A stretch of DNA of 11,359 bases from JAPUIN01 sp041580375 (GCA_041580375.1 JBFGDZ010000121.1:1-11359); one strand, 5' to 3'; shown: positions 1 through 7,103, counted from the stretch's first letter. Program-made: numbers and translations. The notes: generated by a model from the sequence alone, not told the origin.

Positions 1-180
1 CTCGCCCGCCGCCGTCAGCGCCTTCTGGAGCTTGCCGATCGCACCTCGCACGATGCGAATGGCCAGGTAGGCGGCCAGGAGCACGACGATGATGCGGAGG
101 ATCGATTGCGAGGCCTGCATGGCGTAAGCCATGACGATCTGGCGGGTTTCTTCGGACCACAACTCCTGCAGGGACGGCAT
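1..180 (-). CDS. MscS-type mechanosensitive channel, N-terminal part (partial at window edge)
   Basis: Only the first 60 codons lie in the window; the gene continues beyond base 1. The reading frame starts with an acidic/polar segment (MPSLQELWSEE), then one hydrophobic helix at about residues 22-44, then a basic amphipathic stretch (RIVRGAIGKLQKALT). That order and spacing resemble the N-terminus and first membrane helix of small MscS channels, inner-membrane pores that release solutes on hypo-osmotic shock. The pore helix and beta domain would be off the edge, so the family call rests on a short stretch. The start is fixed by an excellent ribosome binding site. The serine hydrolase gene on the same strand ends 25 bases upstream, so the two are probably one transcript. 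Another small membrane protein remains possible. Confidence 0.55.
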   Translation of the reverse strand, partial: MPSLQELWSEETRQIVMAYAMQASQSILRIIVVLLAAYLAIRIVRGAIGKLQKALTAAGE

Positions 181-185
181 CAACG

Positions 186-193
186 CACCTCCT
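186..193 (-). promoter_or_regulatory. Strong Shine-Dalgarno site for the MscS-like gene
   Basis: Read on the minus strand this is AGGAGGTG, an eight-base match to the usual anti-Shine-Dalgarno tail, five bases before the ATG at 180-178. It fixes that start and indicates a standard 16S 3' end in this organism. Confidence 0.85.
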
Positions 194-205
194 GTCGCGT
201 GAGAG

Positions 206-1699
206 TCATTCGGATTGAGGGATCCGGACGAACCGGACTCCGCGGATCGGGTCGGCGTGCATGAGGAACCCCGACACCGTGTCCCCGTCGTTCCGGAGGA
301 ACTCCAGCGTCCGGGATCCCGGTTCGTCGGCGTCGTCGTTCGGATAGGTCGCGAGGAAACGATCGGAGCCGACGGGCGTCAGATCGTCGAGGGTGCGCAC
401 GAGTCGCATGCGCAGGCGCCCGCCGTCCGGCCGGATGCGGGCGACGACGTCCAGTTCGCCGCTGTAGTAGTCACCGGCGTACCGCGCGAGGTCCGGCGGG
501 GGCAGGCGCACGGCGCGCGGCCGCTTCGCGCGCGCCGCCCCGTCGTCCCGGGGCTCCGCCGGGGGCGGCGGCCCGGTGAAGAGGTCGGCGAGGTAGATGT
601 CGGCCACCGCGTCGGCGAGACGGGACGGATCGAACGTGCTCAGATTCGCGAAAACGACCACCGAGAAGCGCTGATCCGGAAACTGCCGGTAGGTGGCGCG
701 GTAGCCCATGTACCAGCCGGAGTGGGAGACGCGCCGCAGGCCGCGGTAGGTGTCGATCCGGAGTCCGAAGGCGTAGTCGATCGCGGAGCCGTCGTTGAGG
801 CGTCCCGGCGTCAGGATCATGTCGATCAGCTTCCGGGTCCGGCGCCCCAGCCGGTTGTCGTAGAAGTTCCGGTCCCAGAGCAGAAAGTCCTCGATGCTCG
901 TGAAGACGCTGCCGTCCCCGACGATCTCGAGCTGCGTCATGGCGATCCGGTAGCCGCCGTCGCGCGGCGCGTAGCCGGTGGCCCGGTTGCGCACGATGAA
1001 GTTGCGATCGTCGTGCAGGTGGGTGCTCTTCATGCCGAGCGGTTCGAAGATCTCGCGCCGCATGAACTCGCGCAGCGAGATCCCGCGCACGCGCGCGACG
1101 ATCTCCCCGAGCAGGAAGTATCCGGAGTTCGAGTACTGGTACTTCTCGCCGGGAGGGAAATTGAGGCCCTTCTGTCGCGCCAGCAGGGCGATCCCCTCCT
1201 CCTTGGTGAAGAAGTAGTCGTCCACGCGACCGGCGAGCCCCTGGAGCTCCAGGTAGTCGCGCAGCCCGCTCGTGTGATGGATCAGATGCCGGACGGTGAT
1301 CGGGCGCTCGTAGGCGGGCATCTCCGGCAGATGCTTCCGGATGTCGTCGTCCAGGGAGAGCCGGCCGCGCTCGGCGAGGATCGCCGCGCAGATGGCGGTG
1401 AACTGCTTGCCGACCGACCCGGTCCTGAAGACGCTCTGAGGTGTGATCGGAACGTCGTATTCGAGGTTCGCCATCCCGTAGCCGCGGGCGTAGATCAGCC
1501 GGCCGTCCCGGATGATTCCGAGGGCGGCGCCCGGCGAGCCGGCCCGGTCCCACCCCGCGAACAGGGCGTCGACGCGGTCGGTCAGCGGGGTCCGGGGGTA
1601 GACGGCCGCCAGCGGCGTGGTGAAGTTCAGGAAGATGAAGGCCCCGGCCCAGAGAAGCAGCGGAGCCCATCGACGGATCCCGGCCCAAGCCTCGTTCAT
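206..1699 (-). CDS. Exported serine hydrolase, beta-lactamase/DD-peptidase fold (class C-like)
   Basis: This 497-residue protein belongs to the serine beta-lactamase/transpeptidase-like superfamily (penicillin-binding-protein-like hydrolases, esterases, D-aminopeptidases). The N-terminal hydrophobic segment at residues 9-33, ending LAA before VYP, looks like a signal peptide or anchor, so it probably acts in the periplasm or envelope. The three active-site motifs are present: SVGK at 95-98 (nucleophile Ser95, Lys98), YSN at 189-191 and HSG at 326-328; the family-typical HTSG is at 142-145. After a Pro/Arg-rich linker (about 376-398) comes a C-terminal domain (399-497) of predicted beta strands, as in many serine hydrolases of this group. 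The start at 1699 has GGGAGGAG just upstream. The frame stays open far upstream, but that is a G+C effect. The substrate cannot be read from the sequence; clinical beta-lactamase activity should not be assumed. It probably leads an operon with the MscS-like gene. Confidence 0.9.
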   Translation of the reverse strand: MNEAWAGIRRWAPLLLWAGAFIFLNFTTPLAAVYPRTPLTDRVDALFAGWDRAGSPGAALGIIRDGRLIYARGYGMANLEYDVPITPQSVFRTGSVGKQFTAICAAILAERGRLSLDDDIRKHLPEMPAYERPITVRHLIHHTSGLRDYLELQGLAGRVDDYFFTKEEGIALLARQKGLNFPPGEKYQYSNSGYFLLGEIVARVRGISLREFMRREIFEPLGMKSTHLHDDRNFIVRNRATGYAPRDGGYRIAMTQLEIVGDGSVFTSIEDFLLWDRNFYDNRLGRRTRKLIDMILTPGRLNDGSAIDYAFGLRIDTYRGLRRVSHSGWYMGYRATYRQFPDQRFSVVVFANLSTFDPSRLADAVADIYLADLFTGPPPPAEPRDDGAARAKRPRAVRLPPPDLARYAGDYYSGELDVVARIRPDGGRLRMRLVRTLDDLTPVGSDRFLATYPNDDADEPGSRTLEFLRNDGDTVSGFLMHADPIRGVRFVRIPQSE

Positions 1700-1756
1700 G
1701 GTCGACTCCTCCCGGCGTGGCGGTGGCCGATGATACTCCACATCGAACCGGCGGCG

Positions 1757-1786
1757 TTGACAGGCGGCGCGACCGCTCACTATGCT
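1757..1786 (+). promoter_or_regulatory. Sigma-70-like promoter of the M24 hydrolase gene
   Basis: A perfect -35 box TTGACA (1757-1762) and TATGCT (1781-1786) are separated by 18 bases, about 40 bases upstream of the ATG at 1826. Two copies of GGCGGCG (1750-1756 and 1763-1769) flank the -35 box. On the opposite strand a TATCAT (1735-1730) could be the -10 of the divergent serine hydrolase, though no convincing -35 accompanies it. If so, the two promoters share the same short intergenic stretch. Confidence 0.65.
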
Positions 1787-1825
1787 GAAGCAATCCGCGA
1801 GCACCCATCGTTCCGGGAGGTCCCG

Positions 1826-3043
1826 ATGAAGCCGTCCCTCTATCGCGACGCCACGAAGATCTACTCCTACGAGCCGGAGATCCCCTTCTCGCCCGGCGAG
1901 TACCGCGACAGGCTGGAGCGGGTGCGCGCCGCCCTGGATCGGGCGGGCGTCGAGCTCCTCTACTGCTCCTCCCCCGAGAGCATGTTCTACCTGTCCGGCT
2001 ACCAGATGGTCTGGTACAGCCGCGACACCCTGAATGGCATCGCCGTCCCACGCAAGGGGGACGGGTTCGCGCACTTCGAGTGCAGCGACGAGGAGCTCCT
2101 GGCCCGGCAGACCTCGATCGCGACGGACTACTTCATCTACAAGTACGGCAACGAGGATCCGGCCCCGGCGATCGCGCGCGAGCTGAAGCGGCGCGGCTGG
2201 CTCGGCGGTCCGGTCGGCCTGGAGATGTGGAGCCATCACCCCTCGGCGGCGATGAGCCGACACTTCCAGACGGCGCTGGAGAAGGAGGGGGCGAAGGTCG
2301 TGGACGCCTCCGACATCGTGCGCGAGATCCGCGCCGTCAAGTCGCCGCAGGAGATCGCCTACATGAGAACCGCGGCGCGCATGGCCGACATCGCCATGGA
2401 GGCCGGCGTCCGATCGATCAGGCCCGGCATCTGCGAGCTCGACATCTGCGCCGAGCTGGAGCATGCGCTGGCCAGGGCGGGCAGCGAGCCGGCGGGCATC
2501 ACGACCATGGTGCAGTCGGGCCCGAAGACGGCCACCATTCACGCGCCGGCCACGCGGCGGCGCATCGTGCCGGGGGACATCGTCGGCATCGACATCGCCG
2601 GGGTCTACAACCGCTACCACGCCGATCTGAGCCGCGTCATCTCGGTCGGGGAGCCGCACCCCGACGTCGCCCGGGTGGTCGACGGGACGGTGAAGAGCTG
2701 GCCCGCCCTGCGCGAGACGATCCGGGCCGGCGCTCCCGTGGCATCGGCGAACCGCGCGATCGTGGACTACTACCGCAAGGCCGGGCTCTGGGACGACCGC
2801 TGGTGGATCGGCGGGTACGAGTACGGGATCGCGTTCCCGCCCGACTGGGTCGGCGCCTTCTTTTTCGATCCGGATCTCGATCCGGGCGATCGGTCGTTCC
2901 TGGCCGGCATGTCGATCGTCTGGGAGGCGGACGTCTACCTGCCGCACAACGCCGGCCTGGCGCGGGTCATCGACACCTGGCAGATCGGGGAAAAGGAGAC
3001 GGAGATCCTCACCCGCCTCCAGCCGGACCTGATCGTCGTCTAG
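1826..3043 (+). CDS. M24-family hydrolase (creatinase / Xaa-Pro peptidase fold) with incomplete metal site
   Basis: This is a 405-residue protein. Residues about 25-165 form a creatinase-like N-terminal domain (ERVRAAL, SSPESMFYLSGY). Residues about 175-400 form the pita-bread M24 domain, beginning with the typical REIRAVKSPQEIAYMRTAA. His239, Asp256 (in GIDIAG) and Asp267 (in HADLSR) sit where the family has its catalytic His and two Asp ligands. The later His ligand appears to be Tyr331 (GGYEYGIAFPPDW), and of the two C-terminal Glu ligands Glu367 is present while the last aligns with Ile382. It may therefore be a metal-independent or one-metal enzyme, like creatinase or ectoine hydrolase, rather than a true aminopeptidase. 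The GY-x-x-G-x-x-x-PPDW stretch resembles the ectoine-hydrolase-like branch. The start has GGGAGG at 1815-1820 and a good promoter. The protein has no signal peptide and is probably cytoplasmic. Fold call strong, substrate unknown. Confidence 0.88.
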   Translation: MKPSLYRDATKIYSYEPEIPFSPGEYRDRLERVRAALDRAGVELLYCSSPESMFYLSGYQMVWYSRDTLNGIAVPRKGDGFAHFECSDEELLARQTSIATDYFIYKYGNEDPAPAIARELKRRGWLGGPVGLEMWSHHPSAAMSRHFQTALEKEGAKVVDASDIVREIRAVKSPQEIAYMRTAARMADIAMEAGVRSIRPGICELDICAELEHALARAGSEPAGITTMVQSGPKTATIHAPATRRRIVPGDIVGIDIAGVYNRYHADLSRVISVGEPHPDVARVVDGTVKSWPALRETIRAGAPVASANRAIVDYYRKAGLWDDRWWIGGYEYGIAFPPDWVGAFFFDPDLDPGDRSFLAGMSIVWEADVYLPHNAGLARVIDTWQIGEKETEILTRLQPDLIVV

Positions 3044-4335
3044 CGGGCGATGCCGCACCAGCGCAGGAGACAGAGGGCGGTCACCTTCGCCGTCGCGACG
3101 ATCTCGCGCAGGTCGACGCGCTCGTCGGTCTGGTGGATCGTGCGGGAGGCCGGGCCGACGGAGATCGTCGGGATCTTCGAGTAGTTGATCAGGTGGATGG
3201 CGTCGGACAGCGATCCCCACCCGATGAACTTCGACTCGATCCCGGAGTCGCGCGCCGCGTCCCGCGCGAGTTGCGCGATCGGCTCGTTCTCGTCCACCTC
3301 GGCGGCGTACATCAGGTCGGCGTCGAGGCGCGGAGGGTGCTCCGCCATCCAGGAATCGGTCCGCGCGACCCTCGCGATCGACTCTTCGATCTCCCCCCGC
3401 AGGTCTTCGGTGCCCGGGATGAAGTTGGCGCTGAACTGGATCCGGACCTCCTCCGGATAGGCGACGCCCCAGTGCCCCCCCGAGATCATCGTCGGCGTGA
3501 TCCGATCCGCCGGGACGTACTTGTGGCGACGACGCGGATCCTCCTTCCAGTCCTGGCGCAGATCCTCGAGAGCGCCGATCACCTTCGCCGCCTTCACGAT
3601 GGCGTTGACGGCGCCCCCCTCCCGCCAGTGCGGCTGCGGCATGTCGGCGTGGCCCGCCCGGCCGAAGACGCGGATCGTCCCGCTCAGGTTGCCGCTGACC
3701 GCCAGCAGGACGTCGAGATCGGTCGGCTCCGGGATGATCGCCGCGTCCGCGCGGACGCCGCGCTGGCAGCAGGCGAGCGTCCCCATGCACGTGGCCTCTT
3801 CGTCCGGCACGACCTGCACCACGACGTCGCCCCCGAGGCGAATCCCCGCCGCCTGGATGATCTCCAGGGCCTTGAGCATCGCCGCGATGCCGCCCTTCAT
3901 GTCGCACGTGCCGCGGCCGTACATGGTGCCGTCCACGACGGTCCCCGAGAACGGATCGTGCGTCCAGGCCGACGTCTCTCCCGTGGGGACGACGTCGTAG
4001 TGCCCGTTCAGGAGGAGCGACCGGCCCCCGCCGGCGCCGCGGCGCCTTCCGGTCACGATCGGCATGCGGCTCAGATCCCGGGTCGGATTGATGTAGGCGC
4101 CCGGGAACGGCTTCAGCGACGAGGCGTCGGCCTCGAAGACCTCGACCTCGAAGCCGAGGCGCTCGAGCAGCGCCGAGACGGTCTTCTGATGGAGGATGAA
4201 ATCGTCCGTCTCCGCCCGGGCGTCGTCGAGGGGCGTGACGGTCCGGAAGCGGATGAGCGTCCGCAGGAACTCCGCGATGTCGTCCTGTCGGTCGTCGATC
4301 GAACGCAGGACCTTTTTCTCGGCGTCGGTGAGCAT
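3040..4335 (-). CDS. M20-family zinc peptidase/deacylase (ArgE/DapE/ACY1 type)
   Basis: This 431-residue cytoplasmic hydrolase is of the family that removes acyl or aminoacyl groups from amino acids and small peptides, using two zinc ions. All expected residues are visible: His112 in NGHYDVVP, Asp145 in YGRGTCDMKGG (bridging ligand), the Glu179-Glu180 pair in VPDEEAT (general base and ligand), Glu203 in IPEPTD, and His401 in the C-terminal RTIHQTDERV. A lid/dimerisation segment with GRAGHADMPQPH follows at about residues 226-237. Length is normal for ArgE/DapE-like proteins. The start at 4335 has AAGGAG seven bases upstream. Its stop overlaps that of the convergent M24 gene by four bases. Substrate cannot be assigned among acetylornithine, succinyl-diaminopimelate, N-acyl amino acids or dipeptides; there is no arginine or lysine biosynthesis gene next to it, which favours a catabolic role. 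Confidence 0.92.
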   Translation of the reverse strand: MLTDAEKKVLRSIDDRQDDIAEFLRTLIRFRTVTPLDDARAETDDFILHQKTVSALLERLGFEVEVFEADASSLKPFPGAYINPTRDLSRMPIVTGRRRGAGGGRSLLLNGHYDVVPTGETSAWTHDPFSGTVVDGTMYGRGTCDMKGGIAAMLKALEIIQAAGIRLGGDVVVQVVPDEEATCMGTLACCQRGVRADAAIIPEPTDLDVLLAVSGNLSGTIRVFGRAGHADMPQPHWREGGAVNAIVKAAKVIGALEDLRQDWKEDPRRRHKYVPADRITPTMISGGHWGVAYPEEVRIQFSANFIPGTEDLRGEIEESIARVARTDSWMAEHPPRLDADLMYAAEVDENEPIAQLARDAARDSGIESKFIGWGSLSDAIHLINYSKIPTISVGPASRTIHQTDERVDLREIVATAKVTALCLLRWCGIAR

Positions 4336-4373
4336 CTCCGGGCTCCTTCGTCGTGGGGGTGGAATAAGCCTTC

Positions 4374-4402
4374 ATTATAGATGGATGGCATCGTCCCGGA
4401 TA
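4374..4402 (-). promoter_or_regulatory. Possible promoter of the M20 peptidase gene
   Basis: On the minus strand a perfect -10 TATAAT lies at 4379-4374. Seventeen bases further upstream is TATCCG (4402-4397), a poor -35. A start of transcription near 4367 would give a leader of about 30 bases. An inverted repeat covers the -35 position, so an activator or repressor could act here. Confidence 0.45.
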
Positions 4403-4416
4403 CCGCATGCATCCGG
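4396..4416. repeat. Inverted repeat CCGGAT-N9-ATCCGG
   Basis: Two perfect six-base arms (4396-4401 and 4411-4416) are separated by nine bases in the divergent region between the M20 gene and the pilT pair. The repeat overlaps the -35 position of the minus-strand promoter. It looks like a dimeric operator, but arms this short occur by chance in G+C-rich DNA. Confidence 0.3.
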
Positions 4417-4421
4417 AGGCC

Positions 4422-4446
4422 GGGCGTCCGGCGGGGCGTCCCGGCG
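4422..4446. repeat. Tandem direct repeat of 12/13 bases upstream of the pilT pair
   Basis: GGGCGTCCGGCG (4422-4433) is followed directly by GGGCGTCCCGGCG (4434-4446); the copies differ by one inserted C. It ends about 38 bases before the -35 box of the pilT promoter and is followed by a five-A tract (4450-4454) that stands out in this G+C-rich DNA. It may be an activator site or simple slippage. Confidence 0.4.
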
Positions 4447-4483
4447 TACAAAAACGTAACCGCGGTTGCGGCGCCGCCCTCAT

Positions 4484-4511
4484 TTGACTGCACCGCGCGG
4501 GCACATATCTT
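4484..4511 (+). promoter_or_regulatory. Sigma-70-like promoter of the pilT pair
   Basis: TTGACT (4484-4489) and TATCTT (4506-4511) are spaced by 16 bases; transcription would begin near 4518, leaving a leader of about 47 bases before the ATG at 4565. The rest of the 229-base gap (4336-4564) holds only the short repeats and the minus-strand promoter described separately; I see no small gene or RNA in it. Confidence 0.6.
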
Positions 4512-4564
4512 GAAGCGGGAGCGCCGGAAACGGATCCTCCGCTCTCCGGCCGGAGACGATCACA

Positions 4565-6028
4565 ATGGCCGATCAGGAGTTCCTGCTCGGGCGCATCGCC
4601 GTGCAGGTCAAGCTGATCACGTTGGATCAGTTGAACGAGGCGACGGCCCAGCAGGGACGCGAGCCGGGCAAGAACCTGGGGCAAATCCTCGTCGAGCGCG
4701 GCTTCATCACGGATCGGCAGCTCGAGAAGCTGATCGATGTTCAGAAGAAGTACATCGCCAGACGCGATGCGATGCAGGCGGCCGCCGCGGGATCGTCGCC
4801 GACCGCCACGGTCAGGATGCCGGCGCCCGCCGCCGTCCGGGCGGCCGTCTCGCCCGGAGCCGCGCGCGGCGCGGCGGCGACGGCGGTGGCGGAACGCCCT
4901 GCCCCGTCTTCCGCCGCGGCGCCCGCTCCACGGACCGCGTCACCGGCCGCTCCCGCGAAGCCCGCGGCCGTCACGCTGCCGAAGACGGGCCGGCTGGACG
5001 CCCTGCTGAAGCGCGGCGTCGAGATCGGCGCGAGCGACATCCACGTGCACAGCGGCGCCCCCCTCACGATGCGGGTCCACGGACGGCTCGTCCCGCAGGA
5101 GGACGCGATCCTCATGCGCGAGGAGGCTGAGTCGATGCTGCTCGAGGTCCTCGATCCCGCACAGAGGACGATCTGGGAGGAGCGGGGGGAGATCGACTTC
5201 GCCCACACCATCCCGGAGGTCGGCCGGTTCCGCGCCAACGTATTCCGCCAGCAGCGCGGCGTCGACGGCGTTTTCAGGGCGATCCCTCCGAAGCCCCCCA
5301 CTCTCGAGGAGCTGGGACTCCCGTCGATCCTGGCCCGGTTTACGAACTTCCATCAGGGGATCGTGCTCGTGACCGGTCCCGGGGGGTGCGGAAAATCGAG
5401 CACCCTGGCGGCGCTGATCAACATCATCAACGAGGAGCGCCGCGACCACATCCTCACGATCGAGGATCCGATCGAGTACCTGCACCCCTCGAAGCGCTGC
5501 GTCGTGAACCAGCGGCAGGTGATCCGTCACACGGAGTCGTTCGCCCGCGCGCTGCGCGCCGCACTGCGCGAGGATCCCGACGTGATCGCGATCGGGGAGC
5601 TGCGGGATCTCGAGACGATCTCGCTCGCCCTGACGGCGGCGGAGACCGGACACCTGGTGCTCGCGACGCTGCACACCAATGACACGATCCGCACCATCAA
5701 TCGTCTCGTCGGGGTCTTTCCCCCCAATCAGCAGTCCCAGATCCGCACGATGATCTCGGAGTCCCTGCGCGCCATCGTGTCGCAGCGGCTCGTCGAGACG
5801 GCGGACGGCTCGCGCCGGGTCCCCGCGGCCGAGATCCTCGTGATCAACAAGGCGGTGGGAAACCTCATCCGCGAGAACAAGACGTTCCAGATCCGATCGG
5901 TTCTGCAGACCGGATCGACCCAGGGGATGTGCCTCCTGGACGCTTCGCTCGCCGATCTGCTGAAGGCCGGAACGATCACGAAGGAGGAGGCGCTGCGGAG
6001 CTGCGACGACCCGCGGCGCTTCGCCTGA
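4565..6028 (+). CDS. PilT-type retraction ATPase with N-terminal MshEN-like domain
   Basis: This 487-residue protein is about 130 residues longer than a usual PilT. Residues 7-30 and 37-60 are two copies of one helical motif (LG-x-x-x-V, then LI or FI, x4, L, ending in Q), the pattern of the MshEN domain known as a c-di-GMP sensor in extension ATPases. Residues about 72-138 are an Ala/Pro-rich linker. Residues 142-487 are a PilT core: Walker A GPGGCGKSS (271-279), Asp box TIEDPIE (298-304), Walker B with Glu345 (EDPDVIAIGELRD), His box TLHTND (368-373) and AVGNLIRE (430-437), a variant of the AIRNLIRE retraction motif. It would form a cytoplasmic hexamer that powers pilus disassembly. Walker A differs from GPTGSGKST in the next gene but keeps Lys277 and Ser278. 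A GGAG at 4552-4555 sets the start. It could be a PilU-like accessory motor. Confidence 0.9.
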   Translation: MADQEFLLGRIAVQVKLITLDQLNEATAQQGREPGKNLGQILVERGFITDRQLEKLIDVQKKYIARRDAMQAAAAGSSPTATVRMPAPAAVRAAVSPGAARGAAATAVAERPAPSSAAAPAPRTASPAAPAKPAAVTLPKTGRLDALLKRGVEIGASDIHVHSGAPLTMRVHGRLVPQEDAILMREEAESMLLEVLDPAQRTIWEERGEIDFAHTIPEVGRFRANVFRQQRGVDGVFRAIPPKPPTLEELGLPSILARFTNFHQGIVLVTGPGGCGKSSTLAALINIINEERRDHILTIEDPIEYLHPSKRCVVNQRQVIRHTESFARALRAALREDPDVIAIGELRDLETISLALTAAETGHLVLATLHTNDTIRTINRLVGVFPPNQQSQIRTMISESLRAIVSQRLVETADGSRRVPAAEILVINKAVGNLIRENKTFQIRSVLQTGSTQGMCLLDASLADLLKAGTITKEEALRSCDDPRRFA

Positions 6029-6030
6029 GG
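6026..6030 (+). promoter_or_regulatory. Shine-Dalgarno overlapping the upstream stop (translational coupling)
   Basis: TGAGG combines the TGA stop of the first pilT-like gene with a GAGG ribosome binding site, five bases before the ATG at 6036. Terminating ribosomes would reinitiate directly, so the two motor subunits are likely made in a fixed ratio. Confidence 0.6.
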
Positions 6031-6035
6031 CGATC

Positions 6036-7103
6036 ATGGCCCACGTCGACGAGCTTCTCCGGTACCTGAAGGATCGAGGCGGATCCGACCTGCACCTGGC
6101 GACGGGACTGGAGCCGCGCATCCGGTGCCACGGCGCTCTCGAGCAGGTCGAGGGCTGGCCCGTGCTCGACGACCCCACGCTGCACGCGATCCTGCAGGAG
6201 ATCACGGCGCAGCGCCAGTGGGAGCAGTACCGGACGGGACATGACCTCGATTTCGCCTACGGTCTGGAGGGGGTGGCGCGCTTCCGGGCCAACTACTTCT
6301 ACCAGGAGAATGGGGCCGGCGCCGTGTTCCGGATCATTCCGGAGCGGATCGTCACGTTGAAGGAGCTGAACCTTCCGAAGGCGATCGAGGGGCTCGCGCA
6401 TCTGCACCAGGGGCTCGTCCTCGTGACCGGACCGACCGGATCCGGCAAGTCGACCACGCTGGCCGCCATCATCGACCTGATCAACAACACCTACAACAAG
6501 CACATCGTCACCATCGAGGATCCGATCGAGTTCGTGCATCAGAACAAGAAATCGATCGTCTCCCACCGCGAGGTGGGGAGCCACACGGAGGGGTTCAGCC
6601 CGGCGCTGCGGGCGGCCGTGCGCGAGGACCCCGACGTGATCCTCGTCGGAGAGATGCGCGATCTCGAGACGATCGCCCTCGCCATCACGGCCGCCGAGAT
6701 GGGCGTCCTCGTGTTCGGGACGCTGCACACGAACAACGCCGCCAAGACGATCGACCGCCTCATCGATGCGTTCCCCGCCGACCAGCAGGCCCAGATCCGC
6801 CTCACGCTCTCCGAGTCGATCGCCGGGATCGTCTCCCAGCTCCTCCTGCCCACGGCGGAGGGGCGGGGCCGGTGCGCGGCCAACGAGATCCTGCTCCGCA
6901 CGCCCGGCCTGCCGAACGTCATTCGGGAGGGGAACACGCCGATGCTGCACTCGATCATCCAGGGGGGCCGGAGCATCGGCATGCAGGGCATGGACGATTG
7001 CCTGCTCGGCCTGGTCGAGAGCAAGCGCATCAGGCCGCACGACGCCTACATGAAGGCGACCGACAAGGCCCGCTTCGAGGAGCTCCTGCCGAAAGGCGCC
7101 TGA
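6036..7103 (+). CDS. pilT: Type IV pilus retraction ATPase PilT
   Basis: This 355-residue protein has the normal length and all motifs of PilT, the hexameric cytoplasmic ATPase that depolymerises type IV pili for twitching motility and DNA uptake. An N-terminal PAS-like domain (GGSDLHLATG at 15-24, FRANYFYQ at 83-90) leads to Walker A GPTGSGKST (132-140, Lys138), Asp box TIEDPIEF (159-166), Walker B EDPDVILVGEMRD with Glu206, the His box GTLHTNNAAKTIDR (228-241) and the C-terminal GLPNVIRE (291-298), matching the AIRNLIRE retraction signature. It lies seven bases behind the longer PilT-like gene and is probably translated with it. No pilB, pilC or pilin gene is in the window, so the pilus machinery must be elsewhere. 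The promoter of the next unit starts about 50 bases downstream; I see no clear terminator between. Confidence 0.95.
   Translation: MAHVDELLRYLKDRGGSDLHLATGLEPRIRCHGALEQVEGWPVLDDPTLHAILQEITAQRQWEQYRTGHDLDFAYGLEGVARFRANYFYQENGAGAVFRIIPERIVTLKELNLPKAIEGLAHLHQGLVLVTGPTGSGKSTTLAAIIDLINNTYNKHIVTIEDPIEFVHQNKKSIVSHREVGSHTEGFSPALRAAVREDPDVILVGEMRDLETIALAITAAEMGVLVFGTLHTNNAAKTIDRLIDAFPADQQAQIRLTLSESIAGIVSQLLLPTAEGRGRCAANEILLRTPGLPNVIREGNTPMLHSIIQGGRSIGMQGMDDCLLGLVESKRIRPHDAYMKATDKARFEELLPKGA

Noticed and set aside
215..1825. In-frame upstream extension of the M24 gene on the plus strand
   Set aside because: It is antisense to the serine hydrolase and shows no domain. The ATG at 1826 has GGGAGG and a promoter close upstream and begins a normal-length M24 protein.
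2080..4380. Open frame of 766 codons on the plus strand
   Set aside because: It runs out of frame over the M24 gene and antisense to the M20 gene, with Arg/Gly/Asp-rich composition and no recognisable motif.
1700..4684. In-frame upstream extension of the serine hydrolase frame on the minus strand, giving an open frame of about 1492 codons
   Set aside because: The translated extension is Arg/Gly/Asp/Pro-rich low-complexity sequence and lies over the M24 and M20 genes in other frames. The real start at 1699 has a signal peptide and a strong ribosome binding site. High G+C explains the lack of stops.
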